The notes below the pieces were generated by a model. That model did not search any database and was not told where the DNA came from. It saw nothing but the letters and a program-made list of their open reading frames with translations. DNA of 14,356 nt from Actinobacteria bacterium UBA2236 (lineage in GTDB: Bacteria; Actinomycetota; Actinomycetes; Nanopelagicales; Nanopelagicaceae), in assembly GCA_002347935.1 (NCBI GenBank), contig DDYK01000011.1:27915-42270 (forward strand). Direction: 5' to 3'. Shown one piece after another: positions 7,857-14,356 of the stretch; position 1 is the first letter of the stretch, and every line of letters starts with the position of its first letter. Made by a program: the position numbers and the translations under genes.

Positions 7857-8625
7857 TACCCATTCTTATTGATGCTCGTGAAAGTGATGCAAGTAGAGCC
7901 TTTGCGCTAAGGGCTATAAGTAAGGCGGTGGTAATCGCCCTTGGAATATCCCAGGCCATAGCTGTTGCTAGATGAAAAGTTAGATATCGCGCGAGATTTT
8001 CCATAACTGAAGCCCCAGCGATATAGCCCAACTCAGTATTGCTTGATGCGATCCATGGCCAGAGCTGAAGGTCCATGAGTGCGCCAAATAGAAGCGAGCT
8101 GGTAATTCCTATTGCTATCAGGGTGATAATTTCAAAACGTCTAGAAACTTTCTTTGAGAAGAAACCAGAAAATAATCCAATCCATCCCGCTGCCAACATT
8201 TGAAACGGTAGCCAAGGACCAATACCGCCGCTTAATACTGCTGAGGCCGACATGGAGATGACTCCAAGTGAGAATCCAAATTTTGGACCAAAGATATAGC
8301 TAGCAATAATTAAGAGAAACCACATTGGTTCAACTCCGACAGCTCCAGCTCCTAGCAAACGAAGAGCTGCGATTAATGCAGCTAGTACTCCAAGGAGGGC
8401 AACAATCTTGCTATCAAGTGCCCCTCTTGAAATCTCAACTGAGATAACAAGCACGGCAAGTCCAGCTATGAAGAGAGCTAAGAATCGAGCCGCCTCTGGC
8501 CTTAGTAGATAGAGATTGCTATCTGGAATAAATAGTGGCCAGGTAAATGCAGACAGACCAAGAGATGATCCAACAATTATTGGAATCCAAGAAAGTACTG
8601 AAGAGACAAATCTAGTTCTTCTCAC
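7819..8625 (-). CDS. ECF transporter S component, probable cobalamin-specific
   Basis: The product is 268 residues and almost entirely hydrophobic, with about seven to eight membrane segments. GPWLPFQMLAAGWIGLFSGFF is typical of ECF S components, which bind the vitamin in the membrane. It is the last gene of an operon headed by a cobalamin riboswitch, so cobalamin or a corrinoid is the likely substrate (CbrT-type). That assignment rests on context and overall resemblance, not on a binding-site motif. The start is a GTG, and the first 14 bases overlap the end of the ATPase gene, indicating translational coupling. The last 38 bases overlap the 3' end of gcvT on the opposite strand. The charged N- and C-terminal ends are plausible cytosolic tails. 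Confidence 0.82.
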   Translation of the reverse strand: MRRTRFVSSVLSWIPIIVGSSLGLSAFTWPLFIPDSNLYLLRPEAARFLALFIAGLAVLVISVEISRGALDSKIVALLGVLAALIAALRLLGAGAVGVEPMWFLLIIASYIFGPKFGFSLGVISMSASAVLSGGIGPWLPFQMLAAGWIGLFSGFFSKKVSRRFEIITLIAIGITSSLLFGALMDLQLWPWIASSNTELGYIAGASVMENLARYLTFHLATAMAWDIPRAITTALLIALSAKALLASLSRASIRMGITSPLRGEKVNA

Positions 8626-10219
8626 TCAAATATCTTTCTACATCACTTAAAGAGATCCAGCTGTTATTGGGAAGGGCTTTAGAAACTTGAGGCGCAAATG
8701 CAGGGGATGCCTTAAGGACTTCTCGGCTGCCGCCATCTGCGATGACCTCACCATCTGCAAGAAAAATAACGCGATCTGCTACCTCAGCAACAAGCTCGAC
8801 ATCATGGGTCGATATCAAAACGGCGCGGTTAGACTCGGAAGTGATTTGCTTCAAATTCGTGATCAAAACTTTCTTGGCTTCGTAATCAAGTCCTCTAGTT
8901 GGCTCATCTAAAATGACGAGCGCGGGCTGGGCTGAAAGGATGATGCTTAGTGCAAGGCCGAGTCTCTGCCCCTCTGAAATATCCCTGGGGTGTGAATTAA
9001 GGCTTGGGATCTTCATTAGATCGCTATAGATTGCGAGCGTTCTGCCAGATTCAACGCCATTATCAAGATCTGCTAAATCACATTCTTGTTTTATCGACTG
9101 CCCATAGAGAAGATCTCCAGCATCTTGAGGGATATATCCTACAAATCTAATTAACTCTTTATCAGTAAAACTTTTGGGATCTCTTGCCTTGACTCTCACC
9201 TCACCCTTAGTAAGTGGAGCTTGGCCAACAGCGCATTTAAGTAAGGTTGTCTTCCCTGCGCCATTTCGTCCCATCAGCGCAACAATCTCGCCCCCACTTA
9301 CTTTAATACTTACATCGCTAAGAGCTTTACTTCTTAGATCTTGATCATATGAGGCGCTGACAGAGTTAATTGCAAGTATCGTATCTCCCAAATTTTTACC
9401 AGCAGCCTGCACCATTGTTTCAGAAATCTCTGGGGCAAATTTTCGAAATTCACGAATTGAAAGTGGAATCTGGCCGAGTTCAAATTTCTTTGCTAACTCA
9501 ACTAGGGGAGGAGCGATGGGAGATTTACTTAAAATCTGTCTTGCAGGTCCGAGATCAACAGTGCCATCGCCATGAATAAGAATTATCCGATCAACAAATC
9601 CAATCACTCTTTCAAGTCTATGCTCGGCTAAAATAACGGTAAGTCCAAGATCGTGAACTAGGCGATGAAGAATTGAAAGCACCTCCTCAGCCGCACTTGG
9701 GTCAAGTGCGCTTGTGGGTTCATCAAGAAGTAAAACCTTTGGATTTGTCACAAGAGCTGCAGCTATCGCAACTCTTTGTTGTTCACCACCACTCAACTCT
9801 GAGATATTTCTTCTTCTTAATGGGGCGAGCGCAAGAAGATCTAGTACCTCCTCGACACGCTTTCGCATAATCTCAGGGGCAACTCCCAGGCTCTCAAGGC
9901 TGAATGCAATCTCATCTTCAACAATGTCTGAGACAAATCCATTAATAGGATTTTGGCCAACGATTCCTACAATATCTGCCAACTCACCAGGCTTTATTGC
10001 TCTAGTGCTTCTGCCCGCGACGTTAATTTCGCCGGTCAGTATTCCTCCGGTGTGATGCGGGATAAGACCATTTATTAGTTTAAGTAGCGAGCTCTTACCT
10101 GCTCCAGTGTGGCCGATTAAAAGCAGTAATTCACCCTCATTAACTGTGAAAGATACATTTTCGACAATAGTTCTTTCGGCGTTGGGGTAGATCAGTGAGA
10201 CGTTAGAGAAAGTAATCAT
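8612..10219 (-). CDS. ECF transporter ATPase with two fused ABC domains
   Basis: The product is 535 residues with two complete nucleotide-binding domains in one chain, replacing the separate EcfA1 and EcfA2. Domain 1 has Walker A GHTGAGKS (36-43), Q89, signature LSGGE (142-146), Walker B VLLLDEP (162-168) and His200. Domain 2 has Walker A GRNGAGKT (317-324), Q365, a changed signature ISEGQ (414-418), Walker B LVILDEP (434-440) and His473. ATP hydrolysis at the dimer drives substrate release from the S component. The altered second signature suggests that the two ATP sites are not equal, as is common in heterodimeric ATPases. The ATG overlaps the EcfT stop as ATGA, and the S component start overlaps its 3' end, so all three membrane-complex genes are coupled. 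Confidence 0.93.
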   Translation of the reverse strand: MITFSNVSLIYPNAERTIVENVSFTVNEGELLLLIGHTGAGKSSLLKLINGLIPHHTGGILTGEINVAGRSTRAIKPGELADIVGIVGQNPINGFVSDIVEDEIAFSLESLGVAPEIMRKRVEEVLDLLALAPLRRRNISELSGGEQQRVAIAAALVTNPKVLLLDEPTSALDPSAAEEVLSILHRLVHDLGLTVILAEHRLERVIGFVDRIILIHGDGTVDLGPARQILSKSPIAPPLVELAKKFELGQIPLSIREFRKFAPEISETMVQAAGKNLGDTILAINSVSASYDQDLRSKALSDVSIKVSGGEIVALMGRNGAGKTTLLKCAVGQAPLTKGEVRVKARDPKSFTDKELIRFVGYIPQDAGDLLYGQSIKQECDLADLDNGVESGRTLAIYSDLMKIPSLNSHPRDISEGQRLGLALSIILSAQPALVILDEPTRGLDYEAKKVLITNLKQITSESNRAVLISTHDVELVAEVADRVIFLADGEVIADGGSREVLKASPAFAPQVSKALPNNSWISLSDVERYLSEKN

Positions 10220-11058
10220 GAAATAAGTCCCGGAGTAATTACGGCGAAGAGGAGCAGCCCTGCCAATAAAACTCCAGATACCGCTGGCAGCAGTAGCAGA
10301 AAGATAAGGGCATATATCGGCCCTGCAAGAGCCAATGTCTCTCTAAGGCGCCAAATGTGAGGACGATATCTGCTTGGATTTGGGAAGTATCCATAGCCTC
10401 TAGATTCTAAAGATGCAGCAAGATCTATCGATCTCTCCAAAGATTCTTCCAAAACCGGGATTCCAACTTTTCTATAAGAGGCAATCCCAGTTGAGTTCTC
10501 ACCCCTTAGACGTCTAGCCGCTCTTACTCTCTGAATACTTCTAGCGCTCTGCGGTGCAACCGAACTTGCAATTACTGTTGCAAGGCCAATGCCATAGTAC
10601 TTTCTGGGCAGAACTCGCAAAAATTCATGCGGATTACTTAGCGCGCTCGCTGCAGCGAAGATAAGAATGAGAGCAACAAGCAAGCTTGCCTCATGAAATG
10701 CGGAAATAAGTCGCTGAGAGGTCACATCACCGCCAAGCCTTATTCCAACAAATAGATCTGGAAGAGTTATACCAGGAATTGTGAAGAGAACCCTGCCCGG
10801 CATCGGAACTCCAATGATTACGCCGAAAGCCATCCGAAGTGTAAAGGCCAGAGCTGCAAGTCGAATCGACCATCTAAATGATTGATACCAGTAGGTATTG
10901 CTAGGTTTCATAAGTACTAAAGCAATTGCTCCAGCGGATATCGAAAGTGAAACAAGGGCTGAGTTGGAAACGAGAAGAATTACCAGAAGTGTTATCGCCC
11001 AGAGCCAGAAGAAGAGCGGGTGAAAGTTCTCTTTTCTGGCCCTGCGCGAAGTTCTCAT
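10216..11058 (-). CDS. ecfT: ECF transporter transmembrane coupling protein EcfT
   Basis: The product is 280 residues, with N-terminal and C-terminal hydrophobic helices around a cytosolic coupling region. VRAARRLRGE (178-187) and ASLESRGYGY (215-224) correspond to the two short Ala-Arg-x type coupling helices of EcfT/CbiQ proteins that dock into the grooves of the ATPase domains. The protein would connect the double ATPase to the S component in the membrane. It starts 12 bases after the stop of the exported SCO2322-like gene and overlaps the ATPase gene by four bases. The ATG has no strong Shine-Dalgarno, so re-initiation from the upstream gene is plausible. Confidence 0.9.
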   Translation of the reverse strand: MRTSRRARKENFHPLFFWLWAITLLVILLVSNSALVSLSISAGAIALVLMKPSNTYWYQSFRWSIRLAALAFTLRMAFGVIIGVPMPGRVLFTIPGITLPDLFVGIRLGGDVTSQRLISAFHEASLLVALILIFAAASALSNPHEFLRVLPRKYYGIGLATVIASSVAPQSARSIQRVRAARRLRGENSTGIASYRKVGIPVLEESLERSIDLAASLESRGYGYFPNPSRYRPHIWRLRETLALAGPIYALIFLLLLPAVSGVLLAGLLLFAVITPGLIS

Positions 11059-11070
11059 CTAATTAATTTT

Positions 11071-11745
11071 CTATTTTTTCAATCGCCGGCGATTAAGAAT
11101 TAAAGCACTTAGCAAAAAGAGTGCAAGAACCCCAAGGAGAATAGGGACGCTTTGATTAGAGTTATTCTCTTGCGCTGTCGTTGCTTCAATTGCTACTGCT
11201 TGCTCAGGTGCTGGCTCATCTATTTCTGCGCCGCACTCAGTTGCGGGATATCCAGCGATACCGCAGATCAGCCCAGAATCACCAGCTCTAACCTCAAGGG
11301 CTGCCTCGAGTACATCAAGGCCGACCGATCCCTTATCAACTACTACGCAATCTGAGAAGAATTCATTTGGAACTTCACCATCTGGAGCGATATTTCCAGC
11401 GCCAAAGTCAACCACTAATCCAACTCTGATCCTTCCTGATGTCTCGGGAGTTTGACCGCAGAGAGTTGCAAAATCAGGATCCATCATCGGTTCAACGGCG
11501 GGAATATCATTCGAGCTAAAGACAAAGGCCCAACCTTCAACATCTCCATCTTTGACTTCAACAGATGGACCAGTCATGGCTGCGCTCCAGCTACTTGCCC
11601 CAGCAGATGCTTGGAAGTAACCCCAATATCGATATCCCTTAGCACCATGAGAAGGCGATGGGAAAACAACGCTAAGGATTAAAGCGGCTGCGATTAATTT
11701 TGGAGGAGTTCTTAAGATACTAAAATATTTGAATCTGCTAAGCAA
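11071..11745 (-). CDS. SCO2322-family exported, membrane-anchored protein of the B12 ECF operon
   Basis: The product is 224 residues if started at the TTG at 11745, which has a Shine-Dalgarno AGAAAGG six bases upstream. The frame is open further up to 11874, but that extension would run through the riboswitch and is not believed. Residues 1-35 form a signal peptide: basic start, hydrophobic LIAAALILSVVF, cleavage near SHGA-KG. The outer domain has WGYFQAS, GWAFVFSS and four cysteines (96, 133, 161, 171) that could form two disulfides. A C-terminal membrane helix (201-217) is followed by RRRLKK, so the domain faces outward. It is the first gene after the riboswitch and 12 bases before ecfT. 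The family name recalls the Streptomyces homologue; the function is unknown. A surface partner that captures or hands over the vitamin is an inference. Confidence 0.8.
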   Translation of the reverse strand: MLSRFKYFSILRTPPKLIAAALILSVVFPSPSHGAKGYRYWGYFQASAGASSWSAAMTGPSVEVKDGDVEGWAFVFSSNDIPAVEPMMDPDFATLCGQTPETSGRIRVGLVVDFGAGNIAPDGEVPNEFFSDCVVVDKGSVGLDVLEAALEVRAGDSGLICGIAGYPATECGAEIDEPAPEQAVAIEATTAQENNSNQSVPILLGVLALFLLSALILNRRRLKK

Positions 11746-11751
11746 TGTGAA

Positions 11752-11758
11752 CCTTTCT
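11752..11758 (-). promoter_or_regulatory. Shine-Dalgarno that fixes a TTG start
   Basis: AGAAAGG on the minus strand lies six bases before the TTG at 11745. The preceding CCTTTTTTATAGAAAGG can fold into a five-pair hairpin (11752-11756 with 11764-11768) that covers this site, so translation could be tuned here as well. Confidence 0.55.
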
Positions 11759-11781
11759 ATAAAAAAGGGCTCACGAAGGCG

Positions 11782-11817
11782 AAAAAAAACTTCCGCCCCG
11801 TAAACCACGACGGGTGG
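11782..11817 (-). terminator. Intrinsic terminator of the riboswitch expression platform
   Basis: On the minus strand CC-A-CCCGT pairs with ACGGG-GC-GG (11817-11793) around an eight-base loop. Three bases later comes an uninterrupted run of eight U (11789-11782). It lies between the aptamer and the first gene of the operon, as expected for transcriptional attenuation when cobalamin is plentiful. Confidence 0.65.
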
Positions 11818-11825
11818 TAAATATG

Positions 11826-11935
11826 CTTCTTGGGTGGTAATCCGACTTACCTGCCAAATTACTAGCAGGCTCACGGTTGCGGGTCAGCGTCGGATTTTCA
11901 CCGACTTCCCCATTCCAAAGAGCTATTAAGTTGTA
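11826..11935 (-). promoter_or_regulatory. Cobalamin riboswitch aptamer
   Basis: Read on the minus strand, the core GGGAAGTCGGTGAAAATCC (from 11910) continues into CGACGCTGACCCGCAACCG and TGAG (to about 11870), the conserved centre of the cobalamin aptamer. The hairpin GTCGG/CCGAC (11905-11901 with 11893-11889) is intact. The following hairpin CCTGC/GCAGG (11869-11865 with 11854-11850) precedes AAGTCGGATTACCACCC (11847-11831), the 3' consensus region. It heads the four-gene ECF operon, so the operon would be repressed by adenosyl- or another cobalamin. The outer boundaries are estimates. Confidence 0.92.
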
Positions 11936-11940
11936 GGGGC

Positions 11941-11970
11941 AAATTAATCAGTAAAGTGGCTAAAGCGCAA
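11941..11970 (-). promoter_or_regulatory. Candidate promoter for the riboswitch transcript
   Basis: TTGCGC (11970-11965), an 18-base spacer and TAATTT (11946-11941) precede the aptamer by the right distance for a start near 11934. The -35 match is weak (three of six). It lies back to back with the aldo/keto reductase promoter. Confidence 0.3.
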
Positions 11971-11978
11971 GGAGGCGC

Positions 11979-11984
11979 TAGGCT
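11979..11984 (+). promoter_or_regulatory. -10 box of a leaderless promoter for the aldo/keto reductase
   Basis: TAGGCT lies exactly six bases before the ATG at 11991, the same geometry as at pepA and gcvT. A GGAGG at 11971-11975 is 15 bases from the ATG, too far for a normal Shine-Dalgarno. No clear -35 is visible. Confidence 0.45.
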
Positions 11985-11990
11985 CTAACT

Positions 11991-12992
11991 ATGGAATATA
12001 GAAAACTTGGTAGCTCTGGCTTGTACATCTCAGAGATTACTTATGGAAATTGGATAACTCATGGCTCACAGGTGGAGCAAGATGCAGCAATCAAATGCGT
12101 CAGAACAGCATATGACTTAGGTATCACTACTTTTGACACCGCAGATGTCTATGCCGGCACTCGCGCTGAGAGCGTTATGGGCAAGGCTCTAAAGGGAATA
12201 AGACGAGAGTCTTATGAACTCTTCACCAAGGTTTATTGGCCAACTGGCAGTGGAAAAAACGATAGAGGTCTATCCCGTAAGCACATTATGGAATCAGTTC
12301 ACGCCTCTCTCAAGCGTCTAAACACCGACTATTTGGATCTTTATCAGATGCATCGCTTTGATTATGAAACACCACTTGAGGAGAGCTTGTCGGCATTTGA
12401 TGACTTGATCCGGCAAGGAAAAGTTCATTACATTGGATTTTCAGAGTGGGACGCAAAGCAAATTGGTAGCGCTCTTAATATTCAAGATGCCAAGGGCTAT
12501 ACCCGCTTTATCTCAAGTCAACCACAGTACTCAATGCTCTGGAGAGTTATCGAGAGCGAAGTTGATCCGCTATGTCGCAAAGAAGGTATTGGCCACATCG
12601 TCTGGTCGCCAATTGCTCAAGGGGCGTTAACTGGAAAGTATTTACCTGGAAAGAGGCCGCCTAAGGGATCAAGGGCTACTGATAAAAAAGGTGGCGCAAA
12701 TATGATTTCACGATGGATTAAGGATGATGTTTTAACTGCAGTTGAGAAGTTAAAGCCAATTGCTGAAAAAGAAGGGCTCACGCAAGCTCAATTAGCAGTG
12801 GCATGGGTATTACAAAATCAAAATGTTTCATCAGCAATCATCGGAGCAACCAAGCCTTCTCAAATAAAGGAAAATGTTAAGGCTTCAGGAGTTAAATTAA
12901 GTGGTGAAACGATGACGGCAATCGATGACGCTCTTGGCAATCTCCCAGAGCGAGATGCTGCAAAAACTGTTAGCCCAAATCCAAGGGCTTAA
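11991..12992 (+). CDS. Aldo/keto reductase
   Basis: The product is 333 residues, a TIM-barrel NADPH-dependent oxidoreductase. The catalytic tetrad is visible as Asp49 and Tyr54 (FDTADVY), Lys80 (FTKVYW) and His121 (DLYQMHRFD). The later segments GFSEWDAKQI, SQPQYSMLWR, SPIAQGALTGKY and SAIIGATKPSQIKEN are typical of the YghZ / potassium-channel beta-subunit-like branch. The substrate is probably a small aldehyde or ketone but cannot be named. It is divergent from the B12 riboswitch operon and ends directly against the stop of the convergent DUF3043 gene (TAA then the complementary TAG, no gap). Confidence 0.92.
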   Translation: MEYRKLGSSGLYISEITYGNWITHGSQVEQDAAIKCVRTAYDLGITTFDTADVYAGTRAESVMGKALKGIRRESYELFTKVYWPTGSGKNDRGLSRKHIMESVHASLKRLNTDYLDLYQMHRFDYETPLEESLSAFDDLIRQGKVHYIGFSEWDAKQIGSALNIQDAKGYTRFISSQPQYSMLWRVIESEVDPLCRKEGIGHIVWSPIAQGALTGKYLPGKRPPKGSRATDKKGGANMISRWIKDDVLTAVEKLKPIAEKEGLTQAQLAVAWVLQNQNVSSAIIGATKPSQIKENVKASGVKLSGETMTAIDDALGNLPERDAAKTVSPNPRA

Positions 12993-13511
12993 CTAGATCT
13001 TTTCCCCCCGCTTAACTTGAGGAAGTGGAGCTCGCAGTCTTCTTATCTGGGTGGAGCGCAGCCAGCCATACATCCCAAGTCCCTTTAGCGCCTCTCCAGG
13101 AAAGCGCGTACTTATCTCACGCTTGATACGTCTTGAGAGAAAATATCCATCAACCACTGAGAAAATTAAAGCGGAATACATCAGAGCAATTGCAGCGAAT
13201 TGGATATACATCACCGGAATTAATGTCATAAACAAAACAAGAACAATTATTGGAAGAAAGAATTCTCCAACTGAGCGCCTTGAATCAACATAATTTCTTA
13301 TAAAGCGCCTCACCGGTCCTTTATCTCTGGGAGGTAGCGCATTTTCATCACCGCGCATATAGGCATCACGCTGTTGGGCACGCAAAACTCTTGCTTGGGC
13401 TTTCTGTAGCTTCTTAGCTTCTTTATTGGCGGCAGGAGCTAGACGGTTTATAACTCTTGATTGTTCTACCTCTTTGCGCTTTGGTGTTGGGCGCCCTTTT
13501 TTCTCAGCCAT
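12993..13511 (-). CDS. DUF3043 membrane protein
   Basis: The product is 172 residues. A Lys/Arg-rich cytosolic N-terminus (1-80, with KKGRPTPKRKE and alternating K/A/Q) is followed by two adjacent membrane helices (about 83-102 and 104-122) and a basic C-terminal tail with SRRIKREISTRFP and ending PQVKRGEKI, the hallmark of this actinobacterial family. Its function is unknown. It starts five bases after the stop of the gabT-nadA hybrid frame. TACCTT (13524-13519), seven bases before the ATG, may give it its own leaderless transcript. From memory, homologues in other actinobacteria lie in the same general chromosomal neighbourhood as the pepA/gcvT/sucB genes (for example near Rv2206), which supports this stretch being native chromosome. 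Confidence 0.88.
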   Translation of the reverse strand: MAEKKGRPTPKRKEVEQSRVINRLAPAANKEAKKLQKAQARVLRAQQRDAYMRGDENALPPRDKGPVRRFIRNYVDSRRSVGEFFLPIIVLVLFMTLIPVMYIQFAAIALMYSALIFSVVDGYFLSRRIKREISTRFPGEALKGLGMYGWLRSTQIRRLRAPLPQVKRGEKI

Positions 13512-13516
13512 GGGCG

Positions 13517-13723
13517 CTAAGGTAGGCTAAGCATTCGATCAAGCGCAATTCGAGCAAAGTTAGCCGTTTTAGCGTCAACCTTTATCTGGTTCACCACCCG
13601 ACCTTTTACTAGAGATTCCATCGCCCAGAGTAGATGTGGCAGATCGATGCGATTCATTGTGGAGCAGTAACAGACATCTTTATCAAGGAAGACAATCCTC
13701 TTATCGGAATTATTTGCAGCAAG
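13517..13723 (-). pseudogene. nadA: C-terminal remnant of quinolinate synthase
   Basis: About 68 residues match the end of actinobacterial NadA, including the cluster-ligand segment DVCYCSTM and the closing VNQIKVD...ARIALDRMLSL. NadA condenses iminoaspartate with dihydroxyacetone phosphate in NAD synthesis. The N-terminal two domains are absent and the piece is read in frame from the gabT part. It directly precedes DUF3043 by five bases, which suggests that this side is in its native position. Confidence 0.78.
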
Positions 13724-14356
13724 GCCTTCACCAAGGATTGGTTCGATTACTATGCAGGCGACATTTTTTGCACCTATTTCTTTCTCTATTTTATGAAGCA
13801 CGGTATCTAAAACTAATTCATTGCAGGATCCAGAACAGGAATCGCAGCGATAGGGATAAGACATTGGCATGCGATAAACCTCTGGGGTAAATGGTCCAAA
13901 ACCATCTTTATATGGCATGTTCTTTGCAGTCATTGCCATCGTTAAATTGGTTCTGCCGTGATAGCCGTGTTCAAAGACAACAACGGCTTGGCGCTTTGTG
14001 AAATTGCGAGCAATCTTGACAGCATTTTCAACTGCTTCAGCTCCGGAATTAAATAGAGCTGATTTCTTCTTATGATCTCCAGGGGTTAAACGATTGAGGG
14101 CTTCACAAACCTCGATGTATCCCAGGTAGGGAGCAATCATGAAACAGGTATGGGTAAAGGCCTCTACTTGCTGCTTCACATTTTTTACAACTCGATCTGC
14201 TGAATTTCCAACATTTACAACTGCAATGCCTGCGCCCATATCGATAATGGAGTTACCGTCAATATCAACAATTACCCCGCCACCAGCTTTCTCAACTACA
14301 ACTGGGATTGCCATGCCAAGTGAAGCAGAGACTGCCTCTGCTCTGCGCTTAATTAC
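13517..14356 (-). pseudogene. Hybrid frame: 4-aminobutyrate aminotransferase N-terminal part joined to quinolinate synthase C-terminal end
   Basis: The frame is open to the window end, so the gene starts outside; the ATG at 14314 is internal. The visible 279 residues begin as a class III aminotransferase of GabT type: VDIDGNSIIDMGAGIAV, THTCFM, FNSGAEAVENAVKIAR (PLP phosphate loop), HGYHGRTNLTMAMTAK and VIEPILGEG. The family continues GGFIVP..., with the Asp and Lys that hold PLP. Instead, at about 13725, the frame switches to the last domain of NadA: SDKRIVFLDKDVCYCSTMNRI, LPHLLWAMESLVKG, VVNQIKVD and FARIALDRMLSL. That part contains one of the three Cys that bind the NadA [4Fe-4S] cluster. 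GabT lacks its catalytic lysine, and about 300 NadA residues are missing, so neither activity is expected. A genomic deletion and an assembly or amplification chimera both fit. Confidence 0.85.

Noticed and set aside
9714..10055. Plus-strand open frame of 113 codons inside the ECF ATPase gene
   Set aside because: Antisense shadow of a strongly conserved ABC domain; no motif, Shine-Dalgarno or membrane pattern of its own.
11746..11874. Upstream extension of the SCO2322-like frame to a GTG at 11874
   Set aside because: It would place coding sequence through the riboswitch terminator and part of the aptamer. The TTG at 11745 has a well-spaced Shine-Dalgarno and gives a proper signal peptide.
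13517..14314. A functional bifunctional GabT-NadA enzyme
   Set aside because: The aminotransferase part stops before its PLP lysine, and the NadA part lacks two of its three domains, so no complete active site is present.

Overview
The window looks like the chromosome of a small-genome, low-GC actinobacterium. Four things point there: an actinobacterial-type SucB/DlaT with Lpd, PepA and a TIGR01777 epimerase; a DUF3043 protein; an SCO2322-type exported protein ahead of an ECF transporter; and very tight packing. Moderate GC and near-zero intergenic spaces fit freshwater planktonic lineages such as the acI / Nanopelagicales group. That placement is inferred from gene content; no marker gene was compared.

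Layout. Positions 1-1454 (+) hold the C-terminal end of an MMPL-family membrane protein and a Gfo/Idh/MocA oxidoreductase. Positions 1458-6738 (-) read, in transcription order, pepA, lpdA, sucB and a TIGR01777 epimerase: a lipoamide-linked E3/E2 pair plus an aminopeptidase. gcvT (6756-7856, +) is divergent from pepA across only 17 bases. Positions 7819-11745 (-) form a four-gene operon: exported SCO2322-like protein, EcfT, a double-domain EcfA and an ECF S component. It is preceded by a cobalamin riboswitch with an apparent intrinsic terminator, so it is best read as a vitamin B12 (or corrinoid) uptake system. An aldo/keto reductase (11991-12992, +) is divergent from the riboswitch. Positions 12993-14356 (-) hold DUF3043 and a hybrid frame that joins the N-terminal part of a 4-aminobutyrate aminotransferase (GabT) to the last domain of quinolinate synthase (NadA).

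How the genes work together. SucB and LpdA would be the E2 and E3 of 2-oxoacid dehydrogenase complexes. LpdA would also serve the glycine cleavage system, whose T-protein lies nearby. The ECF cluster would import cobalamin when the cofactor is scarce. Several starts (pepA, gcvT, the aldo/keto reductase and perhaps DUF3043) have a TANNNT hexamer 6-7 bases before the start codon and no Shine-Dalgarno, which suggests leaderless transcripts.

The strongest anomalies are the in-frame gabT-nadA hybrid (real deletion or assembly/amplification chimera) and the architecture of the riboswitch expression platform. There is no gene-free stretch longer than 300 bases; the longest (11746-11990) is filled by the riboswitch and divergent promoters. 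I saw no tRNA, rRNA, CRISPR array or insertion sequence.
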